A stretch of DNA of 64,000 bases from Ophthalmolycus amberensis (Eukaryota; Chordata; Actinopteri; Perciformes; Zoarcidae). Position numbers and translations under genes: made by a program. Under the pieces are notes generated by a model. It did no database searches. It was given only the letters and a program-made list of their open reading frames with translations, and had not been told where the DNA came from. Below, piece after piece: positions 34,963-47,850 of the stretch (position 1 is the first letter of the stretch; every line of letters begins with the position of its first letter). Location of the stretch: positions 914,501-978,500 of the forward strand of contig JAFEUB010001797.1 in the NCBI GenBank assembly GCA_024529925.1, given 5' to 3'.

Positions 34963-36283
34963 GTTTATTTTCCGTTGAATCACAGCCAAATCAGTTTATG
35001 TTGTGTTCCTACAGCTGTAAACAGCGACCGGTGGCTTGCTAGACACAGTGAATACAGCTCGATACAATCCACGGAGCTCCTCTGAACAATATTATGAACC
35101 AGACATGACTGCGTTTGGCATTCCGACGTTTGAGGGACTTCCACAACACGTACAAAGCAGCAATTGTCCTTATTCCTTTCACGGTTGATAGCGGAAAGTA
35201 ATGGCGGCCAGGTGAACGGCTTCCAGTCGATAAACCACGCCCCCTCTCCGGCGCTACGAGATTTTGCGGCGTTTGGTCTGAACACGACCGGCGGCGCGTT
35301 GGACGCTTTTTTGCAGTGCGTTGGACGCAATTTTGCAGCGCGTCAAAAAATCAACGCGACCGGTGTGAACGCACCATGAGGCATTTACTACCACTGTAGC
35401 TGAACCAATGATCTGGCACTGGATGTGTTAGGAGCTGGGGGTTAAAATAGTGCTCTTCTAATGAGTTGATTTGTTGCAGGTGTGTGGCTGGGAGCAGGTG
35501 AAACAGCTTGGCAGCAATCAGGAAGCAAGGCGCTGGGAATGTTGAATGGAGAAGCCACGCCCACGGCAACACACGCACACACACACAGAGAGAGAGAGAC
35601 AGACAAGGACCAACTGGAAACACAGGGGAGAGGGGGACACATGAGACACTTGGAAAAAAAAGCTGGAGCACGGCCATGGCCGGGACAAATTGTGGTTTTA
35701 AGTGAAATGTCTTGACAAGTGTTGGATTTATTGCCAAGGAGTTTGGTAGCAGAAATTCATGTTCCACTCAAGATGACTTGTAATAACTGACCAAATACCT
35801 GCAGAACTATCCTACCCGCCTCAGCTGTACTTTGTATTTAGTGGGAATGAGCAAGTGTTAGCCTGCTAACATGCTAAACTAAGACGTTGGTAAACAGTAT
35901 ACCTGTTAAACATCAGCAGGCTTGTATTGTCATTGTCAAATTTAGCATTTCGCTAAAATGCTGAGCCCAAGTACAGCCAGCACGGTGTATATAGTCTTTC
36001 TTTAATGGTTGACAGCAGTATGCTTGTAATTGTGGATGTAATAATGTAAGTTAGCCTAATGCAGGAGCAGGTTGAACAGTAGTATTTATGGGCAAATGCA
36101 AGGCCGACGGTTGGTGTAACAGAGTTAATGATTCCACTTGCCATCACTGGCCATTGGTTGCTAGTATTACTATATTATTTAAGTTATTGCTAATCCTTAT
36201 CATTTTCATATTATTTCCTTGTTTAAATATCATTTACAACGTATCATTAGTTCCCCATGGAAACAAGTGGGTTGTGTGTAACA

Positions 36284-36300
36284 GCGCCCTCTGCTGGCTG
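36284..36300 (-). promoter_or_regulatory. candidate CTCF-type insulator motif
   Basis: On the minus strand the sequence CCAGCAGAGGGCGC matches the vertebrate CTCF core consensus at every position I can recall. Chance matches occur in a window of this size, and many such sites ride on repeats. Confidence 0.45.
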
Positions 36301-37838
36301 CTTGCAGACTTTAGTGGTGCGCCCCGCTTTCATGAACTAGTCTGAAGCAAGCTGTTTTCATGGTAGGTTGACCTGTGACAAGCTCCGTTATGAAACATTT
36401 CATTCGATGTCTGATGTACATATATATATATATATAGAGAGAGATATATATAGAGATATCTAGAAGTCCCTTTTTGTTCGTATAATTGTTTTAATTTATA
36501 ATTTCTAGAGCAAATGGTTTTAACTGATTTAGCATTTAGCATTTAGCATGAGTAACATGCTAACAACAGTTAGCTTAAGTATTTGTCCCTTTAATTTAAC
36601 AGTGTTCCGGAGCTTGTGACCACAACGTTGTCCATGAGAGTCACTGAAGCTGTTCTGTCTTTTACCAGCTATATTCTGTCCGATGAATAAACGTCTGGTT
36701 GGAGCCATCAAAATATATCGTGTCCTGAATTAAACACAACGCAACGGAGAGTATGCAACTGCTACATTGGCATATCGCCCTAAAGGTCATATGTGTAACT
36801 GCATTGTACAGATTTTACATTAATGCTTATCCGTATTTAATTTAATTCAATTGTTACGATCTGTGCCCTTTTTTCCCCCCATCCTTCCAAAGACTATTTT
36901 CCAATTAGGTCGAAGTTAAATTTGAACCTTGTACCGTGGAAAAGTTAAATAGATTTGCATATCCTTGGCTGCCGAGCAGTCAATCATCCCCGTGTCAGGC
37001 AGGGTGCTTCTCCAGGGGTCACACGTGGTTTTCACTCTCAGGTTTGCCTCCTCCAGGACATGAGCAGCACTCAGGCACATATTAGCATAAACCTCCCTCT
37101 CACTGCTTCTCTCGCTCTCCTCGTCTGCCCTTCACACATTCACTGACAAGTCCAGTTTCCTCCACGTTCAGACGAATTGGCCCGCTTCACAACCGAGCTC
37201 GATTACATGTTCTTCTTCAGTTTTGTGTTTAAGAGCCGCTAGCTTGTGCACTTAACGCCTGGTGAGTCATAGGCACCAGGGAAGCCTTGATACTTCCAAA
37301 ACAGACGTGCCTCCGCTCAGGTGTGTGCATCTTGCCATCAGCTGTTGCTCTGACTGTTGCATGTGCATGCTGTACACATCTATATATGAAATATATTTTA
37401 TTACTGGAACTTTTGATCAAATTCTGTACCAGAGCCCTGAGGAAGAGAGAGTTGTCCAAGGTACAGCCTGCTCACGGAGAGCTGTAGTCATTTGGAAACA
37501 AAGTGATAGCCGTGCTTATAACACTGTCATCACTCTTCAGACGAATGACAGCAACACATACTGTACTGTTCACCCGCGGGCTGAAAGAAACAGCAAGTCA
37601 AGACTTTTACTGAAACAGACAAAGAAAGCAGAAAATTGAGATGGAGAACAACAGGAGGATGAAAAGAGAGTTCAAGTACCATTTGTTTTTCCTTTGACAA
37701 TGTCAGCTCTATATTTTCATTTCTGTCTCACTGCCATCTTTTCTTCCTTTCAGCTTGCTTTGCGAGTGACTCATCTTAAATTGTGTCTCTATCTTTGTCT
37801 GTAACAGTTATTCTTCTCGCCAGCCTCCCTCACCATCT

Positions 37839-37839
37839 C

Positions 37840-37870
<31 letters not shown>

Positions 37871-37876
37871 ACACAC
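37839..37876. repeat. poly-C followed by (AC)n
   Basis: A run of C residues joined directly to about ten AC units. Confidence 0.9.
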
Positions 37877-38213
37877 AGACACTCTTTCCTGTCATGTTTT
37901 GATTAAAAGAGCGTCCCAGAGGTCTTACCCATAATCAGCATACAAGCATGTATCTTTACACACAGATGCACACACGTGCACACAAACTCATTCACATAGG
38001 ACTTGCTTCTATATGTCTGCAAAATTAACAGAAGTTGTGTCAGATTTACACTCGTCTCAAGTATGAAGAATTTCGATTGATCTGCCCCCGTCCCTCTAAT
38101 TGGCTTCCTGGTGCTTCCTCCCACGGTGATAATCTCCAATCAACCATCTGCCGTGTCATCTCTGTGCGCCACCCCTCTGCCTGTCCCTCTGTTCCTTTGC
38201 CATGTTCCCGCTT

Positions 38214-38235
38214 ACCCCCCCCCCCCCCCCCCCCC
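38214..38235. repeat. C homopolymer run
   Basis: About 21 consecutive C residues, a site prone to sequencing-length error. Confidence 0.9.
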
Positions 38236-40768
38236 GCTGGTAATGTGAAAATGCAATATTCTCTCAAAACCGCCACTGAACAAAATGCAGCACGTGAAAA
38301 CAAAGTCCAAAATTAGCGCACTGTCCTCTCTGAAAACATCTAGTGTGTGTGTGTGTGTGTGTGTAAAGGCCCTCCTGTGATGGACGTAATAGGCCAGGAC
38401 AGATGGCCACCCCTCCCACCAACCCGCCACTACACGCATACATATAGACACACACACACACACGCGCCTGTAGCACAGCCTCTGTGTTTGGTTGTGGGTG
38501 TTGTTGCCTGTTCTAGTAGTAGCCTTATTCTGTCGCTCAGAGCAGCAGGAGAGAGTTACATCTGTGCCGCGTTTGCTTGTGATGTCGGTACAGAAATAGA
38601 AGTGAAGGAGCCGGCGTTTGAACCGACCATTCAGCTCTCTTGACATCCCTGGGTAAAAATAAGCTGTCTGGGACGCGGCGGGCTCTTTGGTGTTGAGTTT
38701 AACATCTGCTTTTCATAACCTACTACGGCATCATACCGTGACGGGGCAGCCACAGGTGTGTTAGAGTTCAGCTGAGACTGGATGAAAATTCAATCGACTG
38801 TTTTCACTGTTGGCATTGCGAGAGGCAGAGTTTTATTTCCCTCATCATTATCAGATGTGTTGGTTTCTGGTGACATTTTTGGCATCTGAGTGGCTCCATG
38901 TGCTGGAATAGAAGAAAGAATCTACAGTAAAATACCGTAACACTGAAACGAAATGGCTATGTCATGGAGGTACAGCAGAGTTTAGCAGCAGAAAATACGA
39001 AATGTTGTTTTTCATGCAGAAAAACCTCAATCAACTTACATTATGAAAAAATAAAATGTGAAAATCTCAGATTTCTCATTGAACTGACATCACCACCTCT
39101 GATCCGGATCCTATAATGCTTTACTGACAAATTGTCATTTTAGTGGAACATGATTTATTATTGCCAAGGCTAGATTTTCTCACATTATTTTCAGGAAAAA
39201 CACAAGGTTACTTCACAGCGGTTGCACTTCTTCATCTTGCTTTCTTTAGTGCTGTTAGCGAGGCAAGACTGCAGCCTTGAGTGAGGGGAAGGAATAAAAT
39301 AAAGTTTTCATGACTTTGGTAATGCTGGTGCTACTCAAGAGAAATGCAGTGAGTTCACCTGTTTCTCTAACAGTAGGTTTGAATGATCAATGATTCCATT
39401 GATGGGAAGTATCTTCACTAAGCACAGGCCTGCAATAAGATAGGTGAGAGGACAGGATCCCCTTGAAGTGAGCAAAGCCATGCAGGAGGTTGATGGAAAC
39501 TTTCAGTTGAATCTCCCCGGACATCCAGGAAGTCATGGTTTGTTACGATGTGGAGTGCAGGTAGCAGGAGAAGTACTCAAACTAAGACACAGACGAGGAG
39601 GCAGCAGGAACAATTCAATGATTTAATAGGAACAAGTGGCCGTTGTGAAAGCGTGGCCGGTTGGTGGGGGCCCATTGCTTGGCTCCCAAAATTGCTGCTT
39701 GAAGCATTCTCAGGTGGGCTTGCCTGCTCGGAGCGGGCCGTAAAGTTAGTATGTCCAGCATCCAGCAGCAGAAGTGAACGGCACGCTGCAGACAACATAC
39801 TCGACTCAGTCCGCAGAGTTTTGAAGCCCCGCCCCCCTGTGTGCTTGTTTATTCAAAGTGCATTCATATTGAAGATGACGCGTGTCTAAATTGCACCAAA
39901 TTCAACACAGCACTCCTTTGGGTTGCCAGCAATACACCCACCAAGTGGATAGCACATTGGATGATTGGTTCTTGAGCTATGTGAAGGACATACCTACAGC
40001 CAGACAGAGATTTCTTGCTTCATAGTTAGATGGCTTACAGCTCTCGAATCTAAAGGTCAGGCAAGAAATCTCAGACAGGCAACAAGGAGACAGGCAGCAA
40101 AACTCCAAGCAAATAATGCAACAATGACAAAGAACCAAGGAACTGAGCCGGTGTAACTGGTGAGGGACTAATGGAGGAGTGGGAACAGGTGAGCAGGAGT
40201 TCGGTGACTGCAGGGCTAACGAGGGACAGGTGAAACTAATCAGGGCAGACAGTCAAAACGAGCAGAAAGAGGTGAAGTGGTCTGAGACAAGAGGAGATGT
40301 GTGTAACAAAATAAAACAGGGAACACGCATAAATGGAGTGACAGGAAAAACATGAGGGATGTAGGTAGGTGGTTTGTTCAAAATCAGTATTAGGCTGCCT
40401 AATTGTGAATGTTTATTTCGGCCCATCTACTTGCTATTGTGTCAACTCTGTGAAAATAAGTAGATGATTCTTCAGGCTGTCACTTTCCCCTGGCTTTAGG
40501 TTTAAACTCTTCTCACTAGCTCTCTTCTGAGGCCGAGGACGCTGCTGCCCCCATGTAAGAATGGCACGCAATACAGCCGAGATTGAGCCGTCCCCAAAAA
40601 ACGTCACTTACGCTTGACAGAGGCATTGATTGGGCCACGCTAATTCTGAAGTCTCTGCTGATGAGAGATGTCATCGCCTTGTCCCAGAGGTCCATAAGTG
40701 AGAATCTGGGGGAGAATCAGGGGTCCATCATGTTATCTGCCGGACAATCAAACACATTATATTAAAAG

Positions 40769-40935
<167 letters not shown>

Positions 40936-41034
40936 CACTATATTTTGTGGTTTGTGAGTCAACAAGGTGGATCATTGTTGTCTATCGCTGAAGGATGCTG
41001 CGGGCTAAGAATAACTTGAGGCCACAATAGAGAA

Positions 41035-42345
41035 ATGAATCCCAGCGTCATGAAATCCTGATGCAATTACATGCATTTGTTTCTGCAGAAATCAACAAGA
41101 GGATTAAAGTTTAAATTACTCATTTGCAAAGACAAGCAATAAAGCAGTCTTCAGCTATGTTATCTGGATTTGAGGGAATATAATGCAAGGTTCATCATGC
41201 ATTATTAATAAGTCTTATATTAAAAGTAATATATGCAGGCTTCCTGGGCCTCCTATAACAGAGTGGAAGTGGACTTATTGATTAAACACTTCATGTGTTT
41301 ATGCAAAGACTAAGGCAACACTGCAAAAAAATGCATGTGTATGACATGTATGTCTTTGTTTTTTGTAAAACACAAGCATATATTAATGAGTTGCATGAAA
41401 ATTAACCCAGTCGCCTGAAAACGTGTTGGTATTGTACCCGGTTTCTGCAAACCATGGGATACATTGAATGTTGAACTTTTTGAACTGTAAATATGTTAAA
41501 TATGTGAAATATGTTTCATGTCAGCCTCACAGAAACGCACAGAAACGCCACATGGTTAAAGTTGTGAAACTTGGTTCAGGTTAGAAAAAAGATCAAGTTA
41601 GTTACGTTATAGCGTAGCAACATATCGTAGCAACATAACGTAAAGCTTTAAGATGAAATTGATATGTCACAGGGTTAACAAGCGTAACGTTACCTAACAA
41701 ATGTACAAACTTTGCGTAATAAGTGTAAAGTCAACGTTGACAATTGGTTTCACACAGGACTCGCACCGCGGTCTGTTAAAGTCCTCTGTTCGTTTTACTT
41801 GTTATATTTGTTATGATACCAAATAACAATCGTTAGTTTTAATACGTCACTTGCTCTCACCGATTTAAAAAAAAAAAACATCGACAGTCAATTTATCCGG
41901 GGTTTGCAGAAACGTACAATGCCAACATTCTTTTCCCGGTGACAAGGCTGATCAAAATGTTTTTTTAAATAGAACATCAAAATACATATCAAATTTTCTT
42001 TATTATCGGATAGTGCAAGTAGATATGTAATGTTCAGCTACCGTCTTTGTTTCGATTTGGAGAAAGACGCACAAAAATGTGTTCTAAATCTTTTTCATCA
42101 TGCAACTGACTGAATATAGTCTTTGACGATCCCGGAAATATATAATTCATAATTTGTGTTCCGAGTTCTTTAAAAAAACATTTACATCTTTTAATATTTA
42201 CTGTAATTCTTTTTTTCAGATTGTGTAATTCAAGCATTTGCACTTTGCTACTGGCCAGCATACAACATGGAGCATATAAAATGTGTTTGGTCTGATTTAC
42301 ACAGGCATAAATGCACAAATTATCTCCTATAATGAGAATATTGAT
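41035..42345. repeat. segment A, source copy of a duplicated 1.3-kb block
   Basis: Matches 54593-55868 from ATGAATCCCAGCGTCATGAA to GAGAATATTGAT, with scattered substitutions and small indels (1311 against 1276 bp). Inside (about 41415-41935) is a repeat with imperfect inverted ends sharing TTTCTGCAAACC and TTGTAC, with a tRNA B-box-like GGTGCGAGTCC between them on the minus strand. A 94-codon minus frame (42034-42318) is present in both copies but shifted in the second; I do not recognise it. Confidence 0.88.
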
Positions 42346-44060
42346 GCCTGTTTGTCTATCTATAATGCTGTTTTTTATGTAAATATGTTTTGTTCCACTT
42401 TAACAAGCACACAGTGAACCAATCTTCCACCAGATTAAGTTAGTCAAGAATAAGTGTGTGTGCCTCTTGTCTACCAGTTACTGATTCCAAAGACTCGTCT
42501 CTATCACATCAAATATTTAAGTGTCTCCCAGAGTAATAAAGTTAGGATTGATTAGAGGACATGCCCCTGCGTTTGGACGCCTGGAGCAGGATGGAACCAA
42601 TAAGAGACGTAATTAGAGGAAGAGAAACGGGAGAAACACTGAGAGGGGGATACTCTGCGGTCAAAGGGCAAGAGCACTATTTAACTTAGACGCCATCACA
42701 AACCACTTTCATAGAAGCAAGTGAAAGTCAACAAATTAAATCTACGTAAATATCTGAGCATATCCACCAATATGTGCAGCAAGGCAGCTTGTTATTATTC
42801 GATTCAGTCCATGTGTGCAAAGTCACAAACTGGTGCTCTAATTCTTTAACATTGCACTACAAAGGTTTCTACAAAGCACGTGCATGCCATCTAGTGTTTA
42901 ACTCTAGTAGTCAAGTTGGTCCAGGAAGGCTGCACATGGCCGAATACACTCAACAAAGATGTTGACTCTTGTTTACACTCCCATTTTTTGCGAGTCTTTT
43001 GAGTCTTTTCTGTATACATAAGGTATTTCTTTCAAATTCTGTCTCCAAACTTCTTAAAATTTGTGTTCATTTTCAAGATGCTGATTAAACAGGTTTGTGT
43101 GACATTGTTCACCATAAAGAGACACTCTAATATGTGCAGTTTTAGCTTTAAAAAATACATTTATTAGGCACTCTGAACTACAGGTTATCACACGACTAGG
43201 GCTACAGAGATGCTCTTTCTGGTGTCGTGGGATTTAGTGCCAGACGACATCGCACGTGGGCATGTACCAACTCAAGTCGGTCAAGACAACGGCAAAGACG
43301 TTGAGCATGCAGACAAGTTTCACACACACACAGGAAAGGTTTGCTGGCGTGGTTACACGTGGTATGCAGTTGTCTCAGAAACAACACTGGAGACTGGTGA
43401 ACATTCCCGCAGCCAGCGTGGCAACTGCAAGCTCCCTGCCCAAAGCACACCTGCTCAGTAATCCTGCTGTTTAATCAGCGTCTTGATATGCCGCACCTGT
43501 CGAAATTTGAGAGGAAAAACTCTTTTGCATGTATAGAAAGACTTGGACCTTTCATTTTTACTCGTGAAAAAAGAGCAAAATCAAGTGTTGTATTATTGTT
43601 TTGTTCAATGTAAAAGGCAGAGGAATAGAAAAAGACAATTTAGGACATATTTGTATGTTTTTAGCTGATTATCTTGTTGAGGAATAACTGGCTCATTGCT
43701 GTTTTACATCGATCTTGACCAACCTGTTGGGGGAGGGAAGTCAAATTTTGTAAATTAAATGTGAGACTGGGGTCTGGAAGGATGAACAAAAAAAAATAGA
43801 CCACCGCAAGCAAAAAGGATGTCCATTATATTCCACATTCATGGAATTTGTACACATGGGGGTTGTAGAGGGAGGTGTTTCCAAACTCACAAATTGGTCA
43901 TTTGGGATCTAAAATTGTGCAAGAAATAGTAATGTGTCTAAGAAACTTCATAGTCAATTTTCCCTCAAATCAATAATCACTATGCATGAATTAACAGAAC
44001 ATAAACAATTTTCCCACATAAAATATAAGTATATAACAGCAAAGGAAGCACATATAAGTC
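42346..44060. other. non-coding stretch downstream of the armadillo gene
   Basis: No exon recognised. It is the probable 3' flank of the minus-strand gene at 44449-46243. Confidence 0.45.
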
Positions 44061-44067
44061 AAAATGT

Positions 44068-44073
44068 TTTATT
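44068..44073 (-). terminator. candidate polyadenylation signal
   Basis: AATAAA on the minus strand about 375 bases after the stop codon of the armadillo-repeat gene, a plausible 3' end for its transcript. AT-rich DNA makes chance matches common. Confidence 0.4.
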
Positions 44074-44448
44074 GTTTACAGTGGGAGTCTCCGATCAATA
44101 AAATTGAGTGAGCAGTTATCAAAAAAGATTTACTTGCACTGTAAAAAAAGAACATTATCAATATTGCTGCCTAGGAAATTTCACAATTATTTGAAGCACT
44201 TGTGAACAAATCAACAGCAAGGACATCATTATAACATTCATCTTTAAGGGTTTCATGTTTGGAACCATAATTTCCACGGATATATAGCATTTTTTGCAGT
44301 TTGAATATGTCCGAGTGTGCAGGTTGATGGTGTGTAAACATTCCCCTGATGTTTTGGTGTGTACCAGTAGTTAGTGTAACTGGAGGGGTTACAGTAATCC
44401 CCTCAGGGTTGTATGTGCCACTTAGGTCAGTTTGCAGTATTGACGCTG

Positions 44449-46243
44449 TCAGAGGAAAGTGTGGAACACGCGAGTCTTCAGACTTTTGGTTCGAGAAACA
44501 TTCTTCGTAGAGAACTTGATCACCTTGTACAGATTTGAGCAGCTTCCCAAGCCGGAGAACGTGAACCAACGAGCCGGCCGTTTGTTCCCGTGAAGGCTCC
44601 AGAGAGAGGAGGAGCAGCGCTGGAAGACCTCGATGTTGACCGCGTATTGACCCGGCGCCCATTGAGACACGCACACCAGAGTCACGGAGGAGGCAAAACC
44701 ACAGGTGTGAGGCGAAACGCCATGAAAGACGGACTCCCCCGGCCTCACAGACGTCCCCCTCTCCCAGACCATGGCGGCCTCCTCTGCCACCCCCATACCA
44801 CTGAGGTTACAGAGGGCCTGAAGGCACACTTCCTCCAGGGCCTCCTTGTCAGGGAAGCGGAGCAGGATGGCAACGAGACGGGGCACTGCACCTCGACGTA
44901 GCAACTGTTCCTGCAGCTTAGCTGAGGGTGACAGTGACATAGACATTTTATTAGACATTGCTTTACAGCACTGGCAAACTTTGACCTGATGTCAAAATTG
45001 TGAAATGCAAAGTCTCACGTGCACACACATAATTCTTAAACGACATTGATTGGTTCACTTTCCTTACAGCTGTCATAAGACATGCGTGAGATGGCTCTTG
45101 CAGCGTGAAGGAGCAGTTCTTGGTCTGGACTGGTCAGCACGGACAGCAGAGCCGTAACCAAACCCGCGTCGCCGAAACCTTTACGAACCACAGCTGACAG
45201 GAAACAAAAAGTCTCAATCACTGGAGGTCAAACTGCACTGATAAAAAAATGTTAATATATAAGGTATGAAGAAGATCCAACCAGCTTTAAGGGGCTTAAA
45301 CACTGTGTTCTAATAGATTCTAGACCAACATATATCTGCAGAAATAACTTACATTCCTTGGCGAGTTCAGCCACCAGTTTTGCGGTCAGCACAGTGAGAG
45401 GCCCCCTGCTCCTCAGGGACAGGGCCAGGATTGGCAGGATCCCACTGATCACTACCTGCTCAGCGGCACCTTTCTCTGGACAGATGTAAACAAATCACTG
45501 ATTCAATTACACAACAAACATAACATCTATATAATCACTTTATAAAGCCAAAGAAAAGTGTGTCTTCATAAATCACATCAAGCTTTTTAAATTGATATGA
45601 TCTGTTCCTTTAATCATTGTACTGAATTGAATGTGTTCCAGCCTTCATTTCAAAGTCTTTATCTCCGCTGCCTGTCTATCCCCCGGTTGCTCCCTTGCTA
45701 GGAGACACAAATACAGCTTAACGTCTACCGAGGACTTATGACTGTCATACTCTTGATCCCTTCACAGCCTCTCAACCCACAGCTCTCCATCTCTTACCGG
45801 TGTGGGGTTTTTTTTGCCACAGGTTTTATCGTTCAAAATGGGGAGCTGTTATGATATAGCTGCCACTCATAGTGGGAGGCATTATGTCTTAAAGTATACG
45901 TATGGAAAGACATACATATGTAAATGAAGTGTGGCAGCAGGACTGTCAGGTTTTTGCAATTCAAATCACGTCAAATGGAAGACGAAAGAAACTGAAAAGA
46001 TGTTTTGATATATTCAATGCTGTCAGATAGTGCTACAGTTGAGGCTTGAGGGATAGCATAGCCTGAACATAGCTTCAATATATATTCCAATTATAAATGA
46101 GGCATCACGGTGTAAAAGAGAGGATATGAACTCACTCCTCTCCTTAATGTTGGTCAGCACCGTGTTCAGATGTGGTTTAAGTTCGTCTGCGATCAGTTCC
46201 AAACCGAGGACTCCGATAGAGCCTAACGCATTGTTCAGGTTGT
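44449..46243 (-). CDS. armadillo-repeat protein resembling SmgGDS/RAP1GDS1 N-terminus, unfamiliar C-terminus
   Basis: Four minus-strand exons: 46136-46243, 45353-45475, 45068-45193 and 44449-44921. They have GT-AG borders (donors GTGAGT, GTAAGT, GTAAGG; Py-rich acceptors). All junctions are phase 1, and the reading frame stays open for 276 residues to a TGA. The first exon starts mid-codon (phase 1), so an upstream exon, perhaps only a few codons, lies outside what I could find. Exons 2-4 each carry armadillo-type helices (SGILPILALSLRSRG, DAGLVTALLSVLTSPDQE, RGAVPRLVAILLRF). Motif order and exon boundaries follow SmgGDS, a chaperone-like exchange factor for prenylated small GTPases. After three repeats the last exon continues about 100 residues with no resemblance I know. 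SmgGDS has about a dozen repeats, so this is a short relative, not an orthologue. Confidence 0.62.
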
Positions 46244-47171
46244 CTGTTGGGGAGATGGGGGGGATGAAGGCGAGTCATATTAGGAGTCACAAAATCTCAA
46301 AGTCATCACAGCTGGGTGGGAAAGAACTAAGAACAAAGGCTGTTCATAAAACAAGGGGACAAGAAACACTTTATTACACGTTATACTTGCAAAACAATTA
46401 GATGTCTCTGGTGTGGACCCAATGAATATCTCTTGAGTGTATAGTTGGTCTTTTTGGCTCTTTGAACAAGATTAAAAGAGTCCACACACACGTCTGGAGC
46501 TCTGGAGCATCGCTCTCATTTAATTAGCATGAAAGCGCCTGTCCCAGTAGTGGAAGTGGAGCGCAGTCATGAGACTACAAATCATTATGAGCCAAAATAA
46601 ACATAACTAAGCAGCAGTTAGTTAGCAGTGAGTTTATCCTCTTCGTAGTGATTGGCGCGATGGGTACTCGCGGCAAGTAATCACGGCAGGCGCGTGATGC
46701 GGGTAGGCCCGCAAGTGGTCACGGTTTGGTCATGCACCTCCGAATTCAATCTGGCACGGGCGGTGCTCATGATCAATTGTATATCACCAATAGTGCACTG
46801 ATAAAACACTATTGACATGTCTGGGGATTATAGGAGATGGGCCAATTATTTTGAGATGCTTCAGAACAGCAGGGTTTTCATTTTGAGTAAATGTTTGGCA
46901 GCCAAATCCAGTAGTTTACAGGATATTTAACCTTTGTTTCTTTATGATACATTTAATACTTTACTTTTTCCGAACAGGGCTTGGCTAAGGCGATAAGTAG
47001 TTCATGAATATGAGGTTACAGATGACTACAATCCCTCCTCGGCATTGTGGAGGTAGGTTCATGGCTTGTGTCAGCTATGCCAACGTTCTATGAGTAACAC
47101 GCCTCTGTTATTCTTCACAGCCCTTGTTGTTGATACGCCTCTGGTGTTTCAGAGAATGACAACGCATAGAG
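46244..47171. other. non-coding, upstream of the armadillo exons
   Basis: Expected to contain the first intron of the minus-strand gene. I could not find an exon ending in a donor that would supply the missing start codon. Confidence 0.4.
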
Positions 47172-47850
47172 CAGGGTGTTCAAATGAACTTCAACAAGTC
47201 CAGTTTGAGAGAGTTTCCTCATGCAAAGGTCCGGAACATCACGGTCGGTCTAACGTGCGTGATGATTTAGTCCCATATAAATTGAAGTAGACTAACAGTT
47301 GTATCAACGTTGGTTCGTAGTCAACAGCTGATTATTAAATCAAGAAGTTGAAGGAATATGTCATGTAAAGTAAGGGATGCATTCATAGATTAAATTACAT
47401 AACAGAAGCTTTTAAGAACTTTCATCTTAAAAAGATAAAGTACCTAATTTTAGTAAATTAATGCAACTGTATCGTCATGCAGCTTTAAATTCAGTACAAT
47501 CAGGGTGAAGCAATGTAAATGGCAGTATGACATTACATCGTATCTTAAAGAGGATTGTGTGCAGCAACATTATTTGTTGTTATTAAACCATTTGGTTCAG
47601 CTCTATTCCTCTTGTTACATCATAGTTGGGCAGTGAAATCATGTGATAGGATTCTGATTATTGGGCTCATAGCGGTGCTTCTATTTTGGATTGAGCGGGT
47701 GCGTTTGCTCAAAAGATTTTGCTTATAGTGGCGCTTCACCTGGCTGCTTGGAATAATCATAATGGTCTCTGGACATATGAAACACACTGGGTTAAACTGC
47801 GTGGGAGGAATGAACTTTTAAGAGTCTGTCCATATTGGTTAAGGCTGATT
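47172..47850. mobile_element. hAT fragment related to the 10.7-kb element
   Basis: The order of matching blocks parallels 10662-11490: the GCAGGGTGTTCAAATGAACT end, CAGCTTTAAATTCAGT, and TATTAAACCA followed by a TTCAGCTCTAT motif. Divergence is substantial and the other end is missing, so this is an old truncated copy. Confidence 0.72.

Larger units (their letters stand above)
34252..35376 (+). mobile_element. PIF/Harbinger-like non-autonomous element
   Basis: Long terminal inverted repeats of about 39 bp begin TGGGGCGTTCACACCGGTCG at the left and appear inverted at the right end, with one or two mismatches. The 3-bp duplication TGA flanks both sides (34249-34251 and 35377-35379). A 3-bp target duplication and a MADF-coding remnant inside (34559-34640) point to the PIF/Harbinger superfamily. 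Repeated TTGGACGC motifs near both ends make subterminal direct and inverted repeats. Confidence 0.78.

Noticed and set aside
39541..40308. Solo LTR beginning TGTTACG and ending GTAACA
   Set aside because: No target duplication, TATA box or polyadenylation signal was found in the expected places.
44171..44674. 167-codon minus frame overlapping the last armadillo exon
   Set aside because: Shifted frame over the same DNA; the other frame continues the spliced armadillo reading and has better codon use.
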